A program made the translations under genes and the position numbers. The notes under the pieces are model-generated. The model saw nothing but the letters and a program-made list of their open reading frames with translations. It was not told the DNA's origin and did not search any database. 63,053 nt of DNA from Salipiger pentaromativorans (lineage in GTDB: Bacteria; Pseudomonadota; Alphaproteobacteria; Rhodobacterales; Rhodobacteraceae): contig NZ_JAMDHK010000015.1 in assembly GCF_024721115.1 (NCBI RefSeq), forward strand, positions 30,360-93,412, read 5' to 3'. Of this stretch, positions 44,191 to 52,751 are shown one piece after another. Positions within the stretch are counted from its first letter, which is position 1. Every line of letters starts with the position of its first letter.

Positions 44191-46164
44191 TCAGGCCGCC
44201 TCAGAGACGGCTGGCTCTTCGCCGCGCGCGTCGGTCTCGGCTTCGGCCTGTTCGGAGCCGGAGGTCTGCATCATCGGCGGACACCAGGCCGCGACCGCCG
44301 CCCGCTGAGCGTCTGTCAGGGTGGCGAAGGGCTCTGCAAAGAGCTTGTCGCAGAAGGCGACAACCTCCTTCTTCGTCGAGGACGCCAGGGTCACCGCCTC
44401 CTGTGCGAGCCCCAGTTCCTCGCCGAGGATCTTCAGGAGCCACGCCTTCTTGAAGCGATTGAAGAGCGCCGCATTCGGTGTCCAATGCGCGCGGATGTCC
44501 GGCATGATCTCGGCCTCGAAGTCATGCATCAGGCTGTCGTGTCGCCGATCCCTAGCAAAGCACGGCTGCGTCGTCGCCGCGGCGGCGTAGGCCACGAGCT
44601 TCGCCTTCTCGCCCGCATCGAGCGCCCGGAAGAGGGCGAACTGATCGGCGGGCGATTTGGCCTCGTCGGCCCAGGAGAGGTCGAGCGCGTCATGCGCCTC
44701 CGCCACCTGGTCGAGCGACGTGCCGTCGATCTCCTCCATCTTGGCGTGGCTGCGATATTCCTGGCGCGCATCGACCTTGATCGCGTGGGTGACACTCATG
44801 CCGTGGCCCAGCACATCGGTCACCAGCTTGAAGAGCGTGAGGTCCAGCGTAGCCTCCGGATGCATCGCCATTGCCGCGCCGAGCGCCATCGCCCGTTCGG
44901 TCTTGAGGTCCTCCGTCAGAGAGGCGGGATAGCTGATCTCGTCGCTCTCCCCGGCCCCCGTGACGTTCGTCGTCGGCGCCGGATTGCTATCGGAGCTCGC
45001 GACCTTGTCCTCGGGGCGCACGAGACCGACATGGCAGGTCACCTGACCGTTCGACCAGGCGGCGATCACGCCCGCGCGCGCCAGGTCATCGGCGCTGTAG
45101 GCCTCCTGCAGACCTCTCGCCTCGGATTCGAGATCGTCGACCTTGTCATAGAGCGCGCGATAGGCCTCATCCTCGAGATCTTTCGTCTCCATCTCACGCT
45201 CGAGCGTCTCGAGTTCGGCGATGATCTGGTCGAGCCGGGCCTGGCCCCTCTCGTCGGGATCGACCGGACCGGGATAGACGCGGCCGTATTCCGCCATGGA
45301 CGCATAGTCGTAGCGGATCACAGCCTCCGCCCAGGCAAAGCCGGCGTCGGCCCGCGCCTGTTCCGCGGCTGCGGTAAGCTTTTCGAGAAGGATCGTTTCG
45401 ACCAGCGCGGTGTCCTCGAGCACCGAATGCTCGTCCAGTAGGTCGGCCGCGATCGCGCCGCCGCGCGCCTCGTACTCCTCGCGGACGAAGGCGCCGATGT
45501 CGTCGCTGACCTGGACGCCGCGGGACTTGAGCGCGCTCCGGACCGTGTAGGCCTGGAGGTAACCGTCCTCCCTGGTCAGCGCCTCGAAGACCTCCCGCTG
45601 AACCTCCTGGCTCGGATGGTCCGCAAAGGCCTTCATCACGTCGAGAGTGATCGACTTCGCGCGCGCCGCGGCGCGGATATCGGGGTGGATGAGACCGTAG
45701 CGCAGTCGCCCCTTCACCGCCGCGACCGTAGTGCCAAACGTCGCAGCGATGCTCTCGAGCGTTTGCCCGTCGACCTCCATCATGCGCGCAAAGGCCTCGA
45801 ACTCGTCGATCGCGCTCATTGGCGCCTGGGTGATGTTCTCGGCGAGCGACACTGCGGTCGTCAGGTCGCAATCGTCAGGAACCAGGCGGCACTCGACCTT
45901 GGTGCGGGCCGTGAACCCCTTGGCGGACTTGTCCGCCACGAGCGTACGGAGCGCCGCATGACGGCGCCCGCCGGCAAGAACGCCGAAGACCCCGTCGATC
46001 TCCTGGACGAGGAGCGGCTGCAGCAGGCCCAGCACCGCGATGCTGGCCTGCAGGTCGGCGATATCCTCCGGTGCATAGGTTTCCGGAGATCTGGCACGTA
46101 CGTTGGCCGGGTGGATCCCGAGATCGCCGATGGCGACGGAGACGGGTTTGAAGCTCAAAGTCAT
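44191..46164 (-). CDS. ParB-like nuclease-domain protein
   Basis: 657 residues. The ParB/Srx-like domain is at the N terminus (IHPANVRARSPETYAPEDIA; FGVLAGGRRHAALRTLVADK; ENITQAPMSAIDEFEAFARM), followed by the ParB HTH (ESIAATFGTTVAAVKGRLRY). The remaining 450 residues are a long acidic helical region plus a C-terminal domain not found in chromosomal ParB. No parA is nearby, so partition is unlikely; large orphan ParB-like proteins are typical of conjugative leading regions. ATG at 46164 follows GGAAAGGA. Confidence 0.85.
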   Translation of the reverse strand: MTLSFKPVSVAIGDLGIHPANVRARSPETYAPEDIADLQASIAVLGLLQPLLVQEIDGVFGVLAGGRRHAALRTLVADKSAKGFTARTKVECRLVPDDCDLTTAVSLAENITQAPMSAIDEFEAFARMMEVDGQTLESIAATFGTTVAAVKGRLRYGLIHPDIRAAARAKSITLDVMKAFADHPSQEVQREVFEALTREDGYLQAYTVRSALKSRGVQVSDDIGAFVREEYEARGGAIAADLLDEHSVLEDTALVETILLEKLTAAAEQARADAGFAWAEAVIRYDYASMAEYGRVYPGPVDPDERGQARLDQIIAELETLEREMETKDLEDEAYRALYDKVDDLESEARGLQEAYSADDLARAGVIAAWSNGQVTCHVGLVRPEDKVASSDSNPAPTTNVTGAGESDEISYPASLTEDLKTERAMALGAAMAMHPEATLDLTLFKLVTDVLGHGMSVTHAIKVDARQEYRSHAKMEEIDGTSLDQVAEAHDALDLSWADEAKSPADQFALFRALDAGEKAKLVAYAAAATTQPCFARDRRHDSLMHDFEAEIMPDIRAHWTPNAALFNRFKKAWLLKILGEELGLAQEAVTLASSTKKEVVAFCDKLFAEPFATLTDAQRAAVAAWCPPMMQTSGSEQAEAETDARGEEPAVSEAA

Positions 46165-46246
46165 GGGATGTCCTTTCCACGCTATCCGGCCCCCGGGCTT
46201 CTCCCGGGCGGCCTGACCGATCCCCCTTCCGGGGATCACATGACAA

Positions 46247-46265
46247 AAAGCCCGCTTTCCCTTTT
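46247..46265 (-). repeat. Leader motif copy 3 (upstream of ParB-like gene)
   Basis: Plus-strand AAAGCCCGCTTTCCCTTTT, 83 to 101 bases before the start at 46164. On the minus strand it can form the stem AAAG-CGGG-CTTT after AAAAGGG. Confidence 0.65.
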
Positions 46266-46313
46266 GAAGGGTCAGCGGGCCTGTCGATGTTGAAGAGGGA
46301 GGTACGCCCCGCC

Positions 46314-46703
46314 CTACCAGTCGTGGGCCATCATGATGGTCAGCACGCGGACGGTGGTCGCAGGATTGTCCGGGGTCTCGGCGCCGTAGCGGAACTCCGA
46401 TGCCGCCTCGTAGAGATCAAGTTTCCAGAACACGGTCTCGCCGCGGATGGTGACCGCCCCGAAATCGTGCCAGCCCTCGGGGTCGTTCTCGGGCTCGAAG
46501 GCGTCGAATTCCCCCGTGGCCTTCACCGCCTCGGCCATGAACCCGTCTCCGGCCTCCATGAGCGAACGGGTGACATGCATCCGGCCCGGGATCGGCTGGT
46601 CTGGGGCAAGCCCCAAGCAGGCGAGCCTGCGGAAGGCATCGTTCTGGGCGGCTATGACCGTCGCATCAGGGGCATCCGTGTCTTTGGGCTGAGGGTGGCT
46701 CAT
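46314..46703 (-). CDS. DUF3768-family protein
   Basis: 129 residues with the DUF3768 pattern: NDAFRRLACLGLAPDQPIPG, RMHVTRSLMEAGDGFMAEAV and DFGAVTIRGETVFWKLDLYE, ending TVRVLTIMMAHDW. The family is small, cytosolic and of unknown function, common on alphaproteobacterial plasmids. It has its own leader motif copy 40 bases upstream. Confidence 0.8.
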   Translation of the reverse strand: MSHPQPKDTDAPDATVIAAQNDAFRRLACLGLAPDQPIPGRMHVTRSLMEAGDGFMAEAVKATGEFDAFEPENDPEGWHDFGAVTIRGETVFWKLDLYEAASEFRYGAETPDNPATTVRVLTIMMAHDW

Positions 46704-46742
46704 GGGTCCGTCCTTTCGGAATGTGTTGAAACCACCAGACCC

Positions 46743-46762
46743 AAAGCCTGCTTTCCCTTTCG
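46743..46762 (-). repeat. Leader motif copy 4 (upstream of DUF3768)
   Basis: Plus-strand AAAGCCTGCTTTCCCTTTCG, 40 to 59 bases before the start at 46703. The minus strand forms the stem AAAG-CAGG-CTTT. Nearly identical to copies 3 and 5. Confidence 0.65.
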
Positions 46763-46817
46763 GTGCACCGCCCCCGACCGGTCACATCTCGGACGGCCTG
46801 GGGGCAATTCCACGCCC

Positions 46818-47741
46818 TCATGCGGCCGCCTTCCCCTGCCCCGCCTCCGACGCGGCGACGAGGTAGTCGCAGGCGCGCTGCGCGTCCGCCGCATGCTTGA
46901 AGATCGCGCGCTTGTCCGACTTGAGCACGCGTACCCAATTGTCGAGGTACGCCGCGTTCAGCTCCAGCGTATGCGCGGAAAATCCCAGCTTCTGTCCGAG
47001 GAAAACGGTGCAGAGCTCGGCCACGACCTCTTCCCGGGCGTAGGCGGTATTGCCGAACCGCGCATCCCCATAGCTTCGGTTCAGCCGGTGTCGCGCCTTG
47101 GTCCAATGCCCTAGCTCATGTCCCCAGACGGCATAGAAATTGCGCGGGTCCTCGAAGAGCTCGATCGGAGGGAGATAGATCTTGTCGAGCGCAGGAACAT
47201 AACAGGCATCACGCCCCGAAAAGCTGACCATCGCGTCGATAGCCTCGAAGAAGTCCTGCATGTGCGGGATCGGCGCACGTTCGGGATACTCCTGCGCATC
47301 GGGCGGTACGGGGTGGAACTGCGCGTCCAGGCCTTCGATCTGGTCAGCGTTGAAGACGCGATAGGATTTCAGGAAGGGAATGGCCTTGGAGTCTTCGCGC
47401 TCGGCATCCTCGTCGGACGCAGCATCGGCTCCGCGGCGCTCCGCGGTGCCGTAATAGACGACCAGCGACGATCGTTCGCCCTTGATGACCCGCGCGTCCA
47501 GCTCGTTGGCCTGCTTGAGCGTCATCCAGTAGGGCGAGCTGTACCCGGCCATCATGGTGCGCAGAGTCAGGAGGAAGTTGTTGATCCCCTGATAGGCCTC
47601 GCCGTTCTGCCGGAGCGGCACCGCACTGCCGCCGACCGTCCAGGGCTTGCGCCAGGGCAGCACGCCCCGGTCGATGATTGCGATAAGCTCGTCAGTAATC
47701 GATGCGGCGGCGTCGAATTTGCGCTTGGTGGCTTTGGCCAT
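46818..47741 (-). CDS. ardC: ArdC-type antirestriction protein
   Basis: 307 residues. The N-terminal ssDNA-binding domain (ASITDELIAIIDRGVLPWRK; INNFLLTLRTMMAGYSSPYW; MTLKQANELDARVIKGE) precedes a zincin-like metallopeptidase domain with HELGHW near residue 207 and EEVVAELCTVFLGQKLGFS. ArdC proteins protect incoming single-stranded plasmid DNA from restriction. ATG at 47741 is used; an upstream in-frame start at 47813 is not supported. It is the gene furthest from oriT in this leading region. Confidence 0.9.
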   Translation of the reverse strand: MAKATKRKFDAAASITDELIAIIDRGVLPWRKPWTVGGSAVPLRQNGEAYQGINNFLLTLRTMMAGYSSPYWMTLKQANELDARVIKGERSSLVVYYGTAERRGADAASDEDAEREDSKAIPFLKSYRVFNADQIEGLDAQFHPVPPDAQEYPERAPIPHMQDFFEAIDAMVSFSGRDACYVPALDKIYLPPIELFEDPRNFYAVWGHELGHWTKARHRLNRSYGDARFGNTAYAREEVVAELCTVFLGQKLGFSAHTLELNAAYLDNWVRVLKSDKRAIFKHAADAQRACDYLVAASEAGQGKAAA

Positions 47742-47880
47742 GAAATATCTCCGATGTCTGAGGAGCGCGCGGCAGCCGCGCGCGGATCGGACAAGGGTGG
47801 TGAGCAACACCACTCAAGGCTGACGGGTCCGGTTGAAATTCCGCCAGACCCTTCCCTCCGTCTTCGGATCCGTCCCTCTC

Positions 47881-47898
47881 AAAGCCTGCTTTCACTTT
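47881..47898 (-). repeat. Leader motif copy 5 (upstream of ardC)
   Basis: Plus-strand AAAGCCTGCTTTCACTTT, one base different from copy 4 over 18 bases, 140 to 157 bases before the ardC start. Confidence 0.65.
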
Positions 47899-48167
47899 CC
47901 GAGACTCGGTCGCACAGCGGTTAAATCGGCTGTCAGAACGGACCTCCCGCCCGGCTCCGAACCTGGTGCCCCGGCATAAAATCTTTCAGTTCAACGAGAG
48001 TCTTCCCTCCCACATCGCACCTGTTTCTCAGGGCGAAACGTGACGATGGCGGGCCGATCGGGTTGCGGTGTCGGGCCGAAACCTTACAAGGGCTACCGCG
48101 CGGGGCGCGTGGTTCCCAGCATGAGGCTTGGGGCCAGCTCCCACCACTGAACGCCCGGAGTATTTCA
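47899..48167. other. Gap at the right edge of the element
   Basis: About 270 bases with no supported gene. The right element boundary should be here. No tRNA gene and no repeat of the left-side gap were recognised by eye. Confidence 0.4.
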
Positions 48168-48485
48168 ATGATCCGCCATGTCGTATTCTTCACTGTTCCG
48201 AACGACGGCAACCTCGACACAGTCCGAAAGGGACTGCAGATCCTGACGCGGATTCCGTATGCGAAGCACCTCGAGATCGCTCTGAACCGCAAGACGGATC
48301 CGGCCAGCAAGGAGGTCGACGTGGTCGTCTACGGAGAGTTCGTGGATGACGCGGCGCTGGCCGCCTACAAGGCGCACGAGATCTACGCCGAATCCATCCG
48401 GCGCGTGAAACCCCTCCGCGAGATGCGCTTCGCGGTGGACTACGACACCTCTCAGGCCTTCGTAACGGCCGATGAAGAGGCCTGA
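48168..48485 (+). CDS. Dabb-family stress-response protein
   Basis: 105-residue ferredoxin-like alpha/beta-barrel (Dabb) protein: MIRHVVFFTV opening, then PYAKHLEIALNRKTD and VVVYGEFVDDAALAAYKAHE. The family forms small dimers; some members are enzymes (cyclases), most are unassigned. It lies just outside the conjugative element and overlaps the remnant of a pabB-like gene by 14 bases, which suggests the two were once an operon. Confidence 0.8.
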   Translation: MIRHVVFFTVPNDGNLDTVRKGLQILTRIPYAKHLEIALNRKTDPASKEVDVVVYGEFVDDAALAAYKAHEIYAESIRRVKPLREMRFAVDYDTSQAFVTADEEA

Positions 48486-48919
48486 CCCCTCGAGGGTACC
48501 AGTAGAGACCAAGTCGGACGCTCACCGCCTCCTGCTGCGCGACGATTGGGCAGGCACCGAGATGCGGTTCACCGCACCTCGCGAGTTTATCTACGCCGAC
48601 CATGTTGACGAGGTGCCACGGGCCTTGGACCGCATGGAACGCGTGCGGACCGCGGGCCAGTGGTGCGCGGCCTACGTGAGCTACGAGACAGGCTGTGGCC
48701 TTGATCCGCGCAATACAGTCCCTGCGCGCTGGAGGGACGTCCGCGTGACATCGACTGCGGGGCCATCGAATTCATAGATCCTTCTGGCCTGGTGCGCGGC
48801 AATGTCGCCATCCGTCCGCAACCTCGCCTTCCAAAAGGGCGATGAGGCCATTGTTAACGTGTGAGGCGGCATCCTGTTCGATTCCGAGGTCAGTTCGGAA
48901 TACGACAATTCCCCCTGAG
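48472..48919 (+). pseudogene. Decayed pabB-like gene (aminodeoxychorismate synthase I)
   Basis: Three pieces of a PabB-like protein are readable in order. Piece one, from ATG 48472: LLRDDWAGTEMRFTAPREFI, ALDRMERVRTAGQWCAAYVS, YETGCGLDP, the family N terminus. Piece two, in another frame from about 48750: CGAIEFIDPSGLVRGNVAIR. Piece three, in a third frame from about 48805: VRNLAFQKGDEAIVNV, a TGA stop, then GGILFDSEVSSEYD, which matches the C-terminal GGGI..DS...EY block. The catalytic middle (about 300 residues) is gone. So: internal deletion, frameshifts, and a Gly-to-stop change. Confidence 0.7.
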
Positions 48920-49141
48920 GTCGCGACTCGCGGCCGGAGCCGCACTGAAACCCTGGTCAGACGCTTAGACCTGGGATTGGGACCTCCAGCCTGCCGCAAA
49001 TGTTAGCATATGCAATTAATGTGGCACGCTCCCTCAAGCTTGCCCTTACGTCATTCGCCTCGTAGATACCCTTCAGCCGACGCCCTCCGCGTACGGCCGC
49101 GCCCTTTGCGGCGGCCCGAAGTAACCTCAGGAACTCCGCTT
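48920..49141. other. Upstream region of nadA
   Basis: No supported gene. It contains an AT-rich stretch (GCATATGCAATTAATGTGG near 49004-49022) that may hold the nad promoter, and AGGA (49129-49132), the ribosome site for the TTG start of nadA. Confidence 0.35.
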
Positions 49142-50195
49142 TTGCTCGACCAGATCGCGTTGCGCGCCGAACTCGCCGATCACTACGATCTATCTCCGTC
49201 CACCGACATCGCCAAGGCAAATGCTGACATCTACGCCCGGATGGACCGTGTCGTGACGCCCCCCGACTGGGCGATCTATGCGCCCTATGTCGCGGCGATC
49301 AATCAGCTCAAGAAGGATCGCAACGCGGTCATCCTGGCGCATAACTACATGACGCCCGAGATCTATCACGGCATCGCGGACGTGGTCGGCGACAGCCTTC
49401 AGCTGGCGATCGAGGCGACGAAGGTGAAGGCCGACGTGATAGTGCAATGCGGCGTGCATTTCATGGCCGAGACGTCCAAGATCCTGAACCCTGCGAAGAC
49501 GGTGCTGATCCCCGACATGGAGGCCGGCTGTTCGCTGGCCGAAAGCATCACCGCCGAGGGCATCGCGGAGATGCGCGCCAGGTATCCCGGCGCGCCTGTC
49601 GTCACCTATGTGAACACCACGGCCGAGGTAAAGGCGGCCTCCGACATCTGCTGCACCTCGTCCAACGCGGTGCAGATCGTGCGCGGGCTGGATGCGGAAA
49701 CGGTGATCATGACGCCGGACAAATACCTGGCGCAGAACATCGCCAATCTGGTGCCCGAGAAGAACATCGTGTGGTGGGACGGCGCCTGCATCGTGCACGA
49801 ACAATACACCGCGCAGGACCTGCGGGATTTCCGCGAATGGAACCCGGGCACCCGGATCATCGCGCATCCCGAATGCCCCCCCGACGTGGTGGCCGAGGCG
49901 GATTTTTCCGGCTCGACCAGCGGGATCATCGACTACGTGACACAGCAGAGGCCGGAAAAGGCGATGCTGGTGACCGAATGCTCCATGGCCTCCAACATTT
50001 CGGACGCGCTGCCGGATGTCGATTTCGTCGGCCCGTGCAACATGTGCCCCTACATGAAGAAGATCACGCTGGAAAAGGTGCTTTTGGTCGCTGCACACGA
50101 TGGAAGGCGCGGTCGAGGTCGACACGGAGGTCGCCGACAGGGCCCGGATCGCGGTTCAGCGCATGATCGACCTTTCAGCCAAGATGGCCGGCTAG
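49142..50195 (+). pseudogene. nadA: Quinolinate synthase, C-terminal frameshift
   Basis: NadA condenses iminoaspartate with dihydroxyacetone phosphate to quinolinate using a [4Fe-4S] cluster. The gene is intact up to PCNMCPYMKKITLEKVL: Cys in QCGVHFMAETSKIL and PCNMC, plus AHNYMTPEIYHG are seen. At TTTT (50082-50085) one extra T shifts the frame. Removing it restores WSLHTMEGAVEVDTEVADRA and the normal end LSAKMAG at 50195. The unshifted frame runs to 50203 with an Arg/Gly-rich tail. TTG at 49142 with AGGA 9 bases before is the likely start. A homopolymer sequencing error is a real alternative. Confidence 0.8.
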
Positions 50196-50199
50196 GGCG

Positions 50200-51770
50200 A
50201 TGACCTCGATCGACACGGGTCGCATCCTGATCGTGGTCGCAGGGCTGGCGGCGCAATATGCCGCGCTGAAACTGGCCCCGCGTCCCGTGCTGATGATCTC
50301 TCCCGAGGATTTGGGGACCGGCGCGTCCTCTGCCTGGGCGCAGGGTGGCGTGGCGGCGGCGATGGATCCGGCGGACAGCGCCGATGCCCATGCCCGCGAT
50401 ACCGTGACCGCCGGCGCGGGCACCGTCGATCCGGGCGTGGCGACGTCGGTCACCGCCGAGGCGCGGGGTCATATCCTTGACCTGACCGGGCTGGGCACGC
50501 CGTTCGACCGAACCGCAGACGGCGGCTATGTGCTCTCGCGTGAGGCGGCGCACAGCTTTGCCCGCGTGGTGCGGGTGCGGGGCGATCAGGCCGGGACCGA
50601 GATCATGCGCGCCCTGACGGCACAGGTGCGCGGGGCCCGACATATCCAGGTGCTCGAAGGGGTTATGGCCACCGGGCTTGAGGTCTCGGACGGCCGCGTC
50701 ACCGGCGTGGCCGTCGCCCGCTGCGATCAGGGGCAAAGCGCAAGCGTCACCCTGCGCGGCGCTGCCGTGCTGCTGGCCGGGGGCGGATCGGGCGGACTTT
50801 ATGCGCTGACGACCAACCCGCCGCGCATCCGGGGCCAGGTCATCGGCATGGCCGCCCGCGCCGGCGCACAGATCGCCGATGCGGAATTCGTGCAGTTTCA
50901 TCCCACTGCCATTGCCTGCGGCATCGACCCCGCCCCCTGGCGACCGAGGCGCTGCGCGGCGAGGGGGCGGTGCTGGTGGACCGCGATGGCCACCGTTTCA
51001 TGACCCGGGCGCATGCCGATGGCGAACTGGCCCCGCGCGACATCGTGGCCCGCGCCGTCTATGCCCAGACGCAGGCAGGGCTGGCCCCGGCGCTGGACAC
51101 CCGCGCGGCATTGGGCGCGAAGATCCTGACGGAGTTCCCCGCCGTCGCCGCCGCCTGCCAGCAGGCCGGGCTGGACCCAGTGACCCAGGTGATCCCCGTG
51201 GCCGCCGCCGCGCATTACCACATGGGCGGCGTGGCGACGGATGCCCGCGGGGCCAGCACCCTGCCCGGCCTTTGGGCCTGTGGAGAGGTCGCCTCGACCG
51301 GGTTGCATGGTGCGAACCGTCTGGCCTCGAACGGGTTGCTCGAGGCGCTGGTCTATGGTCGCCGCTGCGCGCTGGCGATTGACGCCACGCTGCCTGCGCC
51401 CATGGATGTCGCGCCCGTCACCCTGCCCGACCTTCCCCCGGCAGAAACCCCCGAGCCCGCGCTGGTCACACGGCTGCGGCAAGCGATGACCGATGGCGCA
51501 GGCGTGATCCGCACGGCAGACGGCCTGACCCGGACGCTGACCGACATCGCCGACATAGAAGCGGCGCAGCCGGATTGCGACGCGCTTCTCAATATGACCG
51601 CCACCGCCACCCTGATCGCCGCCGCCGCGCTGAAGCGCCGCGAAAGCTGGGGCGCGCATTTCCGCTCGGACTTTCCCAAGCCCGACGGCGCAACCGGCAC
51701 CCGCTCGCTGATGACCCTGAACGACGCGCTGACGATCCGCGACACACTGACCCGAAAGGAACCAGCATGA
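50200..51770 (+). pseudogene. nadB: L-aspartate oxidase, frameshifted
   Basis: NadB oxidises aspartate to iminoaspartate with FAD. The first half (from ATG 50200) has ASSAWAQGGVAAAM and FVQFHPTAIACGIDP; the second has VLVDRDGHRFMTRAHADGEL, GEVASTGLHGANRLASNG and the C-terminal helical domain. They are in different frames: one C is missing from the C5 tract at 50933-50937; restoring it gives APLATEALRGEGAVLVDRDG. The N-terminal dinucleotide motif reads VVAGLAA where relatives have VGAGLAA, so the first Gly is lost. Decay and sequencing error both remain possible, but the Gly change argues for decay. Confidence 0.8.
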
Positions 51771-52627
51771 GCCCCCGTGCAAAATCGGCCCCCCTGCCCG
51801 ACCTGATCCTTGAACCGCTCGTCCGTGCCGCGCTGATGGAGGATCTGGGCACCTATGGCGACATCACCACCCGCACGGTCATTCCGGCCGGAACCACTTA
51901 TGCGGCACGTCTGAATGCCCGCGACGCCGGCGTCGTCTCGGGCCTGCAGATTGCCGCGCTGGCGTTCCGGCTCGTCGATCCCGCGCTGAAGATCATCGCG
52001 CACAAGTCAGACGGCGACGTGATCGCGCCGGGCGACCTGCTGATGGAGATCAAAGGCGACGCGGCCTCGATCCTGTCGGGCGAGAGGGTCGCGCTGAACT
52101 TTGCCGGACGCATGTCGGGGATCGCAACGCTGACCGCGGCCTTCGTGGCGGAAACGCGCGGCACCGACACCCGCGTGACCTGCACCCGCAAGACCACGCC
52201 GGGGTTGCGCATCGTGGAAAAGCAGGCCGTGCTGCATGGCGGCGGGTTCAACCACCGCTTCAGCCTGTCCGACGCGATCCTGATCAAGGACAACCACATC
52301 GCCGCCGCCGGCGGCGTCCGCCCGGTGCTGCAGTCGGTCAAGGCACAGGCGTCCCACATGATCCGCTGCGAGATCGAGGTCGACCGGCTGGACCAACTGG
52401 CCGAGGTGCTGGACGAGGGCGGCGCAGACGTTGTTCTGCTGGACAACATGGACACGGAAAAGCTTTCGAAGGCGGTGGAAATGACCGCCCGCCAGGTGGT
52501 GCTGGAGGCCTCGGGCAACATGAAGCTGGACCGCATCGCCGAGGTCGCGGCGACAGGCGTGGACTATATTTCGTCCGGGGCGCTGACCCATTCGGCGCGG
52601 GTGCTGGACTTCGGACTGGACTTCTGA
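51767..52627 (+). CDS. nadC: Quinolinate phosphoribosyltransferase
   Basis: 286 residues. It converts quinolinate and PRPP to nicotinate mononucleotide. Motifs: EDLGTYGDITTRTVIP, LNFAGRMSGIATLTAAFVAE, CTRKTTPGLRIVEKQAVLHG, GGFNHRFSLSDAILIKDNHI, and VVLLDNMD. No break. ATG overlaps the nadB stop (ATGA). It is the only intact gene of the nadABC operon and could still serve if quinolinate came from another route. Confidence 0.93.
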   Translation: MSPRAKSAPLPDLILEPLVRAALMEDLGTYGDITTRTVIPAGTTYAARLNARDAGVVSGLQIAALAFRLVDPALKIIAHKSDGDVIAPGDLLMEIKGDAASILSGERVALNFAGRMSGIATLTAAFVAETRGTDTRVTCTRKTTPGLRIVEKQAVLHGGGFNHRFSLSDAILIKDNHIAAAGGVRPVLQSVKAQASHMIRCEIEVDRLDQLAEVLDEGGADVVLLDNMDTEKLSKAVEMTARQVVLEASGNMKLDRIAEVAATGVDYISSGALTHSARVLDFGLDF

Positions 52628-52751
52628 GCCCACAACCCACCACGCACATGTATGACGTTTTCTCATGTTCAAACGCAATAATATTACGCCTCGCTTGCGA
52701 AATAACGTCGAACCGGGTAACCCCACGGAAGCCTGTCTGAGGAGGACCGAC

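Larger units (their letters stand above)
10140..47900. mobile_element. Integrated conjugative element or plasmid-derived transfer region
   Basis: The block has a complete VirB T4SS, coupling protein, relaxase, MobC-like protein, candidate oriT, several toxin-antitoxin modules and an anti-defence-rich leading region, and lies between core metabolic genes (lpd on the left, Dabb/nad genes on the right). No integrase, transposase, repABC-type replication gene or flanking direct repeat is visible. Boundaries are approximate: left in 9794-10432, right in 47899-48167. Confidence 0.75.

Noticed and set aside
44191-46164. Reading the ParB-like gene as a plasmid partition gene
   Set aside because: No parA partner or parS-like repeat is nearby, the protein is twice the usual length, and the context is a leading region.
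9794-48167. Direct repeats as att sites around the conjugative element
   Set aside because: Comparing the left gap (9794-10432) with the right gap (47742-48167) by eye gave no convincing repeat and no tRNA end.
49010-49141. Longer N terminus for NadA from ATG 49010
   Set aside because: The extra 44 residues are Arg/Pro-rich and unlike NadA; TTG 49142 has AGGA at the right distance and matches the family start.
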